Shown here piece by piece: positions 11,301-22,858 of a stretch of DNA of 64,000 nt. Below the pieces are notes generated by a model. The model did not search any database and was not told the DNA's origin. It worked only from the letters and a program-made list of their open reading frames with translations. How positions within the stretch are numbered: position 1 is the first letter of the stretch; each line of letters opens with the position of its first letter. Source of the DNA: Podarcis raffonei (taxonomy: Eukaryota > Chordata > Lepidosauria > Squamata > Lacertidae); the NCBI RefSeq assembly GCF_027172205.1, contig NC_070618.1:6144001-6208000 (forward strand), given 5' to 3'. Both the position numbers and the translations under genes were made by a program.

Positions 11301-14300
11301 TTGCAAACATGCCTCCCGCACGGATCACGTTCACAACCCGAGAGTCCACTGTACTGCTTTAAATGGGTTCTTTGACACTGCCCTGAGAACAGTTTGACTG
11401 AGGATGGGATAAATGTTTTTTATAAATATCTGAATGAGCCATTAAAAGTCACCAACCTATCATCCCATGCCACTGTATTGTGAGGAATCAGGACCACAAT
11501 GGACAGGAAAAGGTTTGGTCCACTATGTTTTCTATCCAAAGAAGGGTAAGGAAAGAATGCAGGGGAATGAAGCACATCAGGCAAGGAAACCTCCTTGCAC
11601 CGACAGGTCAGAATAAATGGGAAGTGTCTCCAGTCCCTCCAGCCCTTGTCTTGGGCAGCTGATTCAATTCTGAATTGCTTGCTCCTCCTTAAAGGAAGGC
11701 TGCTGTCCATCAGCAAGCCTAGGTCCACACCTTCTTGCACTGTGCAAGGACAGAGCCTCTCACTAATGGTGCCTCCCTCTTGCACAACACTAGGAAAAGC
11801 TCTACAGTAGCGGGGACAGAACACAACCCAAATAATAATATTAATTTATTCTTTATACCCCGCCCATCTGGCTGGGTTTCCCTAGCCACTCTGGGTGGAT
11901 TCCAACAGAATATTTAAAACATGATGAAACCTCAAACATTAAAAACTTCCCTAATAATAACTAATTAAAGGTAAAGGGACCCCTGACCATTAGGTCCAGT
12001 CGTGACCGACACTGGGGTTGCGGCGCTCATCTCGCTTTATTGGCCGAGGGAGCCGGCGTACAGCTTCTGGGTCATGTGGCCAGCATGACTAAGCCGCTTC
12101 TGGCGAACCAGAGCAGCGCACGGAAATGCTGTTTACCTTCCCGCCAGAGCAGTACCTATTTATCTACTTGCACTTTGACGTGCTTTTGAACTGCTAGGTT
12201 GGCAGGAGCAGGGACCGAGCAACAGGAGCTCACCCCGTCGCGGGGATTCAAACCGCCGACCTTCTGATTGGCAAGTCCTAGGCTCTGTGGTTTAACCCAC
12301 AGCACCATCCACATCCCAATAATAACTAATAACTAATAACAACTAATTAATAACTAATAACTAATTAATAACTTGTTTGGGCTCTTGGACGGCAATGAAA
12401 GCTGCTTGATCATTACGGAGTTCCAACATCTTTAGCGTGGCATGGGGATAACCTAAAACTTACTGGAAGGGAGTAGCTGAGAGCTACAGGTTTTTCATGC
12501 AAACATAGGAAGAATTTGAGGATAAAACAAGTAGCCGTAGATCAGCCTTTCCCAACCTGTGGGTTCCCAGATTTTGTTGAACTACAACTCCCATCACCCC
12601 AGCTAGCAAGGCCAGAGCTCAGGGATGATGGGAGTTGTAGTCCAACAACATCTGGGGACCCACAGGTTGAGAACCGCTGCCTTAGGTCAAAAGCAGCTGT
12701 CACATTATGCAGCAAACATGGGATTCCCAAGACTCTGGCTGCAGCATAATGTGAATTTGGGGAGGCATACACTGGGGAGAGGGACGCGGGTGGCGCTGTG
12801 GGTTAAAGCCTCAGCGCCTAGGACTTGCCGATCGAAAGGTCAGCGGTTCGAATCCCCGCGGCGGGGTGCGCTCCCGTTGCTCGGTCCCAGCGCCTGCCAA
12901 CCTAGCAGTTCGAAAGCACCCCCGGGTGCAAGTAGATAAATAGGGACCGCTTACCAGCAGGAAGGTAAACGGTGTTCCGTGTGCTGCGCTGGCGAGCCAG
13001 ATGCAGCTTGTCATGCTGGCCACGTGACCCGGAAGTGTCTGCGGACAGCGCTGGCCCCCCAGCCTATAGAGTGAGATGGGCGCACAACCCTAGAGTCTGG
13101 CAAGACTGGCCCGTACGGGCAGGGGTACCTTTACCTTTACCTTTTTACACTGGGGAGAAGTGTTTACGGGTGTGACTGCTTGGCTTTACACCCCTCCATG
13201 CAACCTCTGCCCCAGGCTCCTTTCCTTCCCAGCCAGGCCCTTTTTCCAGCTTAAGACTCCAGCTAGGAGGAAAAGTGCCCTGGGGAGGGAGACTTGCAGG
13301 GAGAGGGGTAAGCACCTGCCTCCCGCCTGTTGCTTCTCTCTTACGAATGCCCACATTCACCAAACATTTGTGTTAGGCGAATCCCAAGTTTGTTGCGTCA
13401 AGCTCTTTGGGTAAAAACCCGAGCACACAAGGGTCAATACCAGGATCAGAGGGTTGGCTCCCTTCCGAATGTCCAGGCCGGCTTCGCAGTTGGAATGGAT
13501 GTTGTTTTCTGCAATCAAGCCTCCCGCCCCGAGGCGCAGAAATATCCCGGAGGTCTTGCAGTGGTGAATGTCATTCTTCAGCATGACGATCTAAAGGAAA
13601 GAAAAGGCAAATGCATTTCTAGAAAAAAGCAGAGGAGGAGCTTGCTACGAGCGCACAGACATCAGCGTTTGTCAGGCTGAGATGGTCAAACAAAACAAGG
13701 TCGAGACTGAGATGTGATGCAAGAAGTCCCTAATTTGAATCTTGCCTCTGCCTCAAATTGCTTTGATGGCCTTCCCTAAGGAAGTCTCTATTCTCGTTTG
13801 ACGCTATTCAGCCATCCTTACCACTTGTGTACATCGAGGGGAAATGAGGGACAGCACCGCAGCTCATCTGCTCCCTGTTTTACTGTGCCTGCATACCGTA
13901 TTTTTCGCTCTATAGGACGCACCGGACCACAAGACGCACCTAGTTTTTAGAGGGGGGAAATCAAGAAAAAGCCTGTCCGCTTCTCCCAGAGCTTCTCGGG
14001 GCTGCGGGGGAAGCCCGGGTCCCCCCCCCATCCCGCTGGCTGTCTTGGCTCCTGCCACAGCCGCGCAACCTCTCCAGCCGGGAGCTAAACCTCTCCAGCG
14101 CGGTTAAAGAAGCCAAGGCAGCGAGCACGATCCATCCCGCTCGCTGCCTTGGCTTCCTCTTTAGCCTTGTGCAACCTCTCCCGGCTGGAGAGGCTGCGCA
14201 TGGCTATGGCAATTCCCCCACCTCCCGCAAAACCCCACAGGAGCCACGCACCCTTTAAGGAGCGCGCAGCTCCTGTGGGCTTTTCTACAAGGAGGGAGAA

Positions 14301-17300
14301 GGGACTGACTGGCCGCGTCAGTCCCTTCTCCCTCCTGGGGAAAAGCTCGCAAGAGCCACGTGAAGCTTGTGTGCGGCTCTTGGGAGCTTTTCCTGCCTGC
14401 CTCCCCCCTGCAATCGCTCCATAGGACACACAGACTTTCCCCCCTTAGTTTTTAAGAGGGAAATGTTGAGTTGGAAAAATATCCCAGATAGTTATGGGGA
14501 GGAGTTCTCGGGGAAAAGACTCTGGGAGAAATCATGTGCTTTGGACAAAATTTGATGGTCTTACTCCGAAGACTCTGAAAAGGGTGGGGAATCATAAGCT
14601 GGGTGTTTTTTTGTTGTTCAGTCTTGCTGATAATGCACTGTTTAAAAAGTCTTATGCAGGTTAGAGTAATTTGCATGGAATAATTTGACTCAGAAATTGT
14701 TCTGATGCCCTAGAGCAGGGATGGCCAATGTGGTGCCATTCAGATGTTGTTGAACTACAGATCCCATCATCCCTGATCAATTACCATTCTTGGTTACGGA
14801 TGATCGGAGATGGAGTCCAATGACAGCCACAGGGCACAATGTTGGTTACCACTGCCCTAGAGAGGGATCTAAATTAAGCCCATTTGTTTTATAGTGGTAC
14901 CTCGGGTTACATATGCTTCAGGTTACATACGCTTCAGGTTACAGACTCCACTAACCCAGAAATAGTACCTCAGGTTAAGAACTTTGCTTCAGGATGAGAA
15001 CAGAAATCATGCTCCGGCGGCGCAGCGGCAGCAGGAGGCCCCATTAGCTAAAGTGGTGCTTCAGGTTAAGAACAGTTTCAGGTTAAGAACGGACCTCCGG
15101 AACGAATTAAGTACTTAAACTGAGGTACCACTGAACTTGCATTTAGTAAAGAAAGCTTAGGAAAACGCTGAAACTGCCAAGCTCGCCTGATATTTATTAA
15201 AAGCTGACACCCATTCATTCTTACATATGAACTTAGGAAGTGGAACGTTCTCTGTCGAAGGACAAAGCACTGGAAAATATTCCAGAAAATATATTCCGCT
15301 CCGCATCACTGTTTTCAGAACAGTGACTGAGTAGAAAACATACAGGTGGTGCACTCCTCCCAGGTGAATACCTTATGTGCATTAAGAACGACAGAACGAA
15401 AGCTGTGCAGAAGGAAGCAAGACGAGAGCAGTAAATCATGCAGAGAAGCGGCAGGCCGCCTCCTCAGTGCGGGGACACTTTGAACTCACAGTATGCCAGC
15501 AGTCCCACCACACACAGTTCTGAAGTTCCTGGTTTACAGAGCAAGAGGAGACCGAAAGCAAACACACACACACACACACACCCTGGAGCATCATAATCTA
15601 CGCAGGCTGGCGAAAGTGAAAAGTGAAGAGACGCTTTCAATCCCGCCATTGTTTTATTTGCGCATGTAAGTGGTTTAGATATTCATGCGTACCGCGCTGC
15701 CTAATTCCATTCCAGTCGAATAAACCTTTAAACCCATGTCTGACAAGCGTAAAGGAATAAATCTACAAATTGCAATATCCTCGCCTTGGTAAGCGCCGCG
15801 TATCAAAGATTATAATTAAATTACGCCGCCTTTATTTGCTCATTTGAAAAGGTGGCTCGCCCCCCAATCCGTTAATTAAAATGCTGGAACCGGGGCGGGG
15901 GGGGGGAGAGATGGCTGTGCTCCTCTCCTTATTAGTCACTCACCATTGACCTGGCATGGAGGTCAAGCTCCGATTAGAATGCTAAGCTCGGCTCTCCGAC
16001 GCATTAACAGAAAATACTGTGGTTATCCCCATAACAGTTAATAGGATGACAGGTGTTTACAGCTCTCTTAATTTCTGACCGGGACGGATCCACCTCGGGG
16101 ACTTACGGAATCATTCAGCCGGGCCAGGGGTGGAGGAGACGGACGCCAAGGTCAGCCTCGTAAGCAACGCCACACAAGTTACTGGCCTGCAACAACTGTT
16201 TGGTGAGAGCCAGGCAACCGGTAATCTAGCTACCAATTCGTGAGCCACTCTCCATGTAATCGTACATCCTAAACATGTAAATACGGACATTTTTATTAGG
16301 TATATCGTGACGTATGTCCTGTATGGTTGAACGGAGACTCTGGGTGGAATTTCACATCGCACTGATGCGATCGGTCCATCAACACAAGCATTCCCGCTGA
16401 CGGAACAATCTCCCATCTCCTCCATCTGCACAGTTTCTGGGGGTTCGTGGCAAATTTGGGAGGGGAAGGAAATCCCTAATGGGTGTCCTTACACCAGCTT
16501 CCACTAGAGCAGGGCGATCCAACATGCAGCTCTCGTCAACATTTGACACACGCCCTTCAACTCTCATGCTGCCATCCCAAAGCTGACTAAGGGAGGCACT
16601 GGGCTTTGGGGCTGCTTTTTGGGGCTGGGGGGGGAGAAGCCGGGCTTCCCCCCACCGCCAGCCCCCCAACCTGCTTTTTGGGGCTGGGGGGGGAACCTGG
16701 GCTTCCCCCGCCAGCCGCAACAAGCTCCTGAGCAGCTCTGGGGTAGCCCGCGAAGCCTCCGCAGGGCAGCAGGGAGTCTTCATCCCGCTGCCCTGGGGAG
16801 GCTTTGCGTGGCTATCCCTGGCTTTTGCGGGAGGTGGGGGAAGGGACAGAGCGAGGCTCTCTCACTTCCCCCACCTCCCGCAAAAGCCCCCAAGAGCTGC
16901 GCTCCCTTTCAAGAGCTGCACGGAGTGTGTGTGTGTGGCTCTTGGGGGCTTTTCCCCAAGAAAAGCCTGCAAGCGCCGCACACACGCTCCACACAGGTCA
17001 TAAAAGGGAGCGCTGAGCAGAGCCTGGGATGCATACAGGCTCTGCTCAGCGCTCCCTTTAAATAATATTTTTTTTCTTGAATTCACCCCCCCCCCAAAAA
17101 AAAGTAGGTGCGCCTTATGGTCAGGTGCGCCTCATGGAGCGAAAAATAGGGTATGTAGTTACTTAAATCTCCATGACATTTGATGGGAAGGTGCCACTGC
17201 CGAGAAGGCCCTCTGCTTAGTTCCCCATAACTTCACTCCTGCAACTTAAACTGCACTTCACAATGTTAGGAAAATGAATGAGATACAGAGTCGTTTCTCG

Positions 17301-20300
17301 CTGCCCTTCAAGGTTTTGGGGATGCAGTGGACTAGGAACCAAAACAAATGGGATTCCATCTTTAAAAAGTACACATTCCTTTAAGAAAAAAGCCTCTGCT
17401 TCTGTTCAAAGTTCTGTTCTTAAAAGCCAAGAAAACAAACTTCCCTCTGCTTCCTTTCCTCCCTCCCTCCTCTATGAAACAAGCGAGCAGCAAATTGCTG
17501 GCTTGGAACGGCAGGCTGAACGCTGCTCAGAAAAATGCAGGTGTAATTGCAGAGCATTTCACCCGGGAACAATAGCTGCGTAACGAACGGCACACAAACC
17601 CCCACTTAATGTTTCACTCATCAGCTAAGCCGAACGCGCAGAGCGCAGGAGTCCTGCACTGACAAATGACATCTCCCGGTTTGACTTCTGCACTTCTCGA
17701 TGCTTTTGTTGCAAAGGAGCAAATCCAGGGGCGAGACAGAGAATGCTTACGCCGTCCTCCACAATCGGCGAAGGCCATCCCTCCATTTCCATGTTCCCAG
17801 AAGAGGCATCATGTTGAGGCTGGTGCGGCAAAATTGACAAAGACTCCTGTGATACCTTAAGGCTTACAAACCCGCTATGGCATAAGCTGGAAGTAGCCAA
17901 TGTTGCAGACTGCAACTCCCATCATCCCCGACCATTAACTATGCTGGCTTAGGCTAATGGGTGCTGTAGCCCAAAAGAGCTGGAAGGCATCACATTGGCT
18001 ACCGCTGGTATAAACTAAAGTGGTACCTCGGGTTAAGAACTTAATTCGTTCCAGAGGTCTGTTCTTAACCTGAAACTGTTCTTAACCTGAAGCACCACTT
18101 TAGCTAATGGGGCCTCCCACTGCTGCCGCGCAGCCAGAACACGATTTCTGTTCTCATCCTGAAGAAGGTTCTTAACCCAAGGTAATATTTCTGGGTTAGC
18201 GGAGTCTGTAACCTAAAGCGTATGTAACCCGAGGTACCACTGTACTGTTGACTACAGTGGTACCTCGGGTTACAGACGCTTCAGGTTACATACGCTTCAG
18301 GTTACATACACTTCAGGTTACAGACTCCGCTAACCCAGAAATAGTGCTTCAGGTTAAGAACTTTGCTTCAGGATGAGAACAGAAATCATGCTTCGGCGGC
18401 GCAGCAGCAGTGGGAGGCCCCATTAGCTAATGTGGTGCTTCAGGTTAAGTACTGTTTCAGGTTAAGAACAGGTTTCAGGTTAAGAACTGTACATCACATG
18501 GCATCAGACAGAATCATAGTGTTGTAGAATTGGGAAGGACACTGAGGGAGTCCGATGCAGGAATATGCAGCTTCCCCATACAGGAATCGAACCTGCAACC
18601 TTGGCGTTAGCACCACCACACTCTGACTAGCTGAGATGCATGAAGTGCTATTCTTAATAGATGAAGAAGCAATCTTCCAAGGGATACTGTGATATGGAAC
18701 CCCCGAATTCATCAAGAAATTCAATGCCATCAGTTCTGGACTGAATCAGGACAACAGGTTTTCACCACGCTGCATGCATTACTTGGCTGACTGGTGCCAG
18801 GATCACTGCATCGTCTGCTACTGTTTCGAGAATTACTGGCATTAATGATGCAATCGTCACTACATTTCCTGAATTTTGTTTCCCTCTGAATTCACTGCTT
18901 ATGACACGCGCACCCCAAGATGAAAACACAACCCACGGGTGTATCTGCAACCGAGGATAACAATTCATGCATTTGATGAAGAGGACTGTGGTCCACAAAA
19001 GCGTATGCTACCATAAATTTGTCAGCCATCAAGGTGCGACTCAACACCTTTGTTGTAAAAAGCAGCAGACCCCCAGCTGCTGTTCCCCTGGGGCAACGGA
19101 TTCCAAGGAAACAGTTTTACTGTTTTGGAAGCTGCAGAAAGAAGGGGGAAGCTGGGTGCCTTCCCAGCCCAGCACCCTGACAGGATGCAAATGCCCCCCT
19201 CACCAGTCATCAGATTGGGGATGGGTTAACAACCCCCTCCCCATCACAATTAAACGAGGAAGGAGTGCTCTGTGTGTGTGCGCGCGCATGGAAAAATGTG
19301 TGTGCAAGTGTGTGGGTGGCCACATCCCATGTGGCCCTCAGATGCTTGGCAAAGGTCAAATGTGGCCCTCAGTCCCAAAAAAAGGTCAGTCAGCCATCCC
19401 TGCAGCAAAGCATTCATGGATGAAGGGTGCAGCATAAGCAATTAACATGGCCCAGTTTCTTTTTTCGTTACCCAGGAGCTGCCAACATCCTGGCCACTGT
19501 CTCCGAATAATTAGGATCCTAAAATCTCAGCAGCTCCCTATACAAAAGGCTTCCTTTTTAAAGGTTGCTAGGCAAGGAGCAGCACCACACTCACCAGATT
19601 GTTGAAGAGATACGCGCAGGATTTAAGACCTAGTCATAAATGGTTGCAGGCACCATAAATTGCGTATTACAATTCACGTAACATCTCCCAAGCCCTTTCA
19701 AAACTACCTTGGCTAGACCTCTGAATTCTTCGGCGTGGAAACAGCAACCAAGGAGGACTCCCCCAGCTCTGCCTTTCTCCCCAGAGCCCCCTTCTCTGAG
19801 GAATGACCCACCTTCAGCAACCTGGAGCCCTCCAGATGTTTTGAACTGCCAACATCTGGGGGTGGGTCCAGGTTGGCACACACTCCTGAGTTCCAGCATG
19901 CTGAAGGCCATACTGACAGACCAATCAATTTCAAATCAGGGCAGTGGACACACCCATTCATACATTTACCTTACCATAAGAACACTGAAAATAGAATCTC
20001 TCCGTATTTTGATCTCTGACTTCCAAGGAGGGTGGCTGGGTGAAATCAGCTTTTTGGCCAGGCCTCCACAACTAAATGCACCCCACAACCAAGCGCTCAA
20101 ATGAGCTTTCTAGTTTGGGGGCTGGCAAAAAGGGCTGACAAGCTTTAGGTATGCTTTGAAAGCTAAGTGTGGGGAAATCACAAATTAATTTTCCTACAAA
20201 CCCCTGTTTTCTGTTTTTCCATTGCTACTGCTTTGTTGTAAAGAAAGCAATAAACCTTATGGATATGATGATATGCCTGCAAGTATACAGGCAATGGATG

Positions 20301-22073
20301 CCTGGTGACTTGAAACCAGGGGAGAGGCGGGAGAAGTTTTTCAATGGTCGTAGGTTTGGCATGTCAATACCCTTCAAATATCCTGGTACTTGCCATTCTC
20401 TATAACTAGTAATGTAAAGGTAAAGGGACCCCTGACCATTAGGTTCAGTCGTGATCGACTCTGGGGTTGCGGCGCTCATCTTGCTTTACTGGCCGAGGGA
20501 GCCGGCGTACAGCTTCCGGGTCATGTGGATAGCATGACTAAGCCGCTTCTGGCAAACCAGAGCAGTGCACGGAAACGCCGTTTACCTTCCCGCCGGAGTG
20601 GTACCTATTTATCTACTTGCACTTTGACGTGCTTTCGAACTGCTAGGTTGGCAGGAGCTGGGACTGAGCAACGGGAGCTCACCCCGTCGCGGGGATTCGA
20701 ACCGCCGACCTTCTGAACGGCAAGTCCTAGGCTCTGTGGTTTAACCCACAGCGCCACCCGCGTCCCTTGGTCCTTTATTTAATCTTAGCTTATTTGAGCT
20801 GCTGCTGCTTTACTGCTTTCTACCATTTTTCTTATATTCTGCAGTGTTCTACTGTTTCCAGCACACAACGCTCTCATCTCCTTAGGGAGGAATGGCAGGC
20901 ATAAATTTTTCCAAATCGCGACATAAATTAGGAGGCCGACATCCCCAACTATTAAGAGGCGTGAAGCTCAAGGTTGTGATAAAACGTTTGCCTACAAAAG
21001 GAAATCCCAAACCGACCGAACACTTCTGCCGACTTAACCCAGGCATGCAAGATTTTGCTCCTCGTCTTGTACGGCACCTTACTGTTTTGTATGCATCGCA
21101 CGGCATAGGTCAAGTCCCGGAAGATGCTCCCTTCCACTCTCGCTTGCCCCTGGGAGCAAACAAAGAGGCCGCCTTTCCCATCCCTGAAGAGACACTTCCG
21201 AACGAGGCATCCTTGCATGGCGTTGGCAAGAGACTGCGCCTCCTTGTCTTTCTGAAGCTCCTGCTGCAGAGTTTTCAGCTCGTAGTCGCTCGGAAGCGCC
21301 GCCAATCCGTCGGCCTGCGGCCTGCCGTCAATCACTTTGGCCAGCATGTGGCTCAGGCTGTGGGCCTGGTAAGGCAGCCGGCACATCGACTCGTCGTCCT
21401 CCTCGTTCTCGCTGCTCATGCTCAGCTCGCTGTCGCTAGAATCCGTCTCCATTGTCGCAGCCTCTTCCTTGTTGGCCCCCTGGAAATGCCCAGCGACATC
21501 GCTCCCTTTCTCGCACCCTTTCTTCGGCATTGCTGGAGGGTGCGAAGGAGGCAGGGCATTGCCAGGGTCCCCACCCACCACAATTTCACAGGTCCGTACG
21601 CTTGTCAGCGGAGGCCCCCGGCTCTCCAGCTTTGATGCGCTGCAATGTGTCTGTGGCTCCGGCGTCTGTAGCGAAGCGGAGCAGGATTTGGCCAAGGTGC
21701 TCAAGTGCTTACAGGCCCAGTTCCTGTCCACAGAGGGGCAGCCATCCACAGTCACTGAGGCGTTTTCACTGCCCACAAACTCACAGTTTTCCAGGAGGCA
21801 GATGGCGACACTGTGGAAATTGATGGTGGACTGGTTGAAAGTGCAGAATTTAACTTGGCAAGTGCCCGGGGCGTGGATTTGAAGCTGTCCGTTCTCAAAG
21901 TTGCAGTTGTCAAACTGGACGTGGCCCGAATTTGTCTAGAGAAAAAGAATACCAGATCAATGTATGTTCAGGGAGGTTTTTAATGGCCGATGTTTTATTG
22001 TGTTTTTCATATTTTGTTGGAAGGCGCCCAAGCGGCTGGGGCAACCCAGTCAGATAGGTGGCATAGAACTACT

Positions 22074-22104
<31 letters not shown>

Positions 22105-22823
22105 ATACTACAGTGGACGCTGGGGTTGCGAATGTGATCCGTGCGGGAGGCACGTTTGCAACCCACAGCGCCGTATCTGCGCATGCGTGGGTTGCGATTC
22201 GGCACTTCTGTGCATGCGCAAAGCGCGATTTAGTGCTTCTGTGCATCTGTGAGCCCCGAAACCTGGAAGTAACCCATTCCGGTATTTCTGGGTTTCGGCG
22301 CGTCCGTATCCCAAAAACACGCAACCTGAAGTGTCTGTAACCTGAGATATGACTGTACAGTGGTACCTCAGGTTACATACGCTTCAGGTTACAGACTCCG
22401 CTAACCCAGAAATAGTGCTTCAGGTTAAGAACTTTGCTTCAGGATGAGAACAGAAATTGTGCTCCGGCGGCACGTCAGCAGCAGGAGGCCCCATTAGCTA
22501 AAGTGGTGCTTCAGGTTAAGAACAGTTTCAGGTTAAGTACGGACCTCCAGAACGAATTAAGAACTGTACTACTGTTTCACAGTCACAAAACAATTTCACA
22601 ACAGACACCAAGAAGATCACCAAACGAACCCAAGGGAGACTGCATGGGAAACTGCCCTACTAGAAAGTTAGCTAACCAATGGAACTGAGCATGGGTACAG
22701 ACGAAGGAAGATGCCTTCACCCCGGTGTGGCTCCCCTTTATTACATATGTGGGCCAACAAGACAATGACTGATCCCCAATAGCACACAAATCGATATGGC
22801 TAATTTGATACAGTTGCATTCCC

Positions 22824-22858
<35 letters not shown>

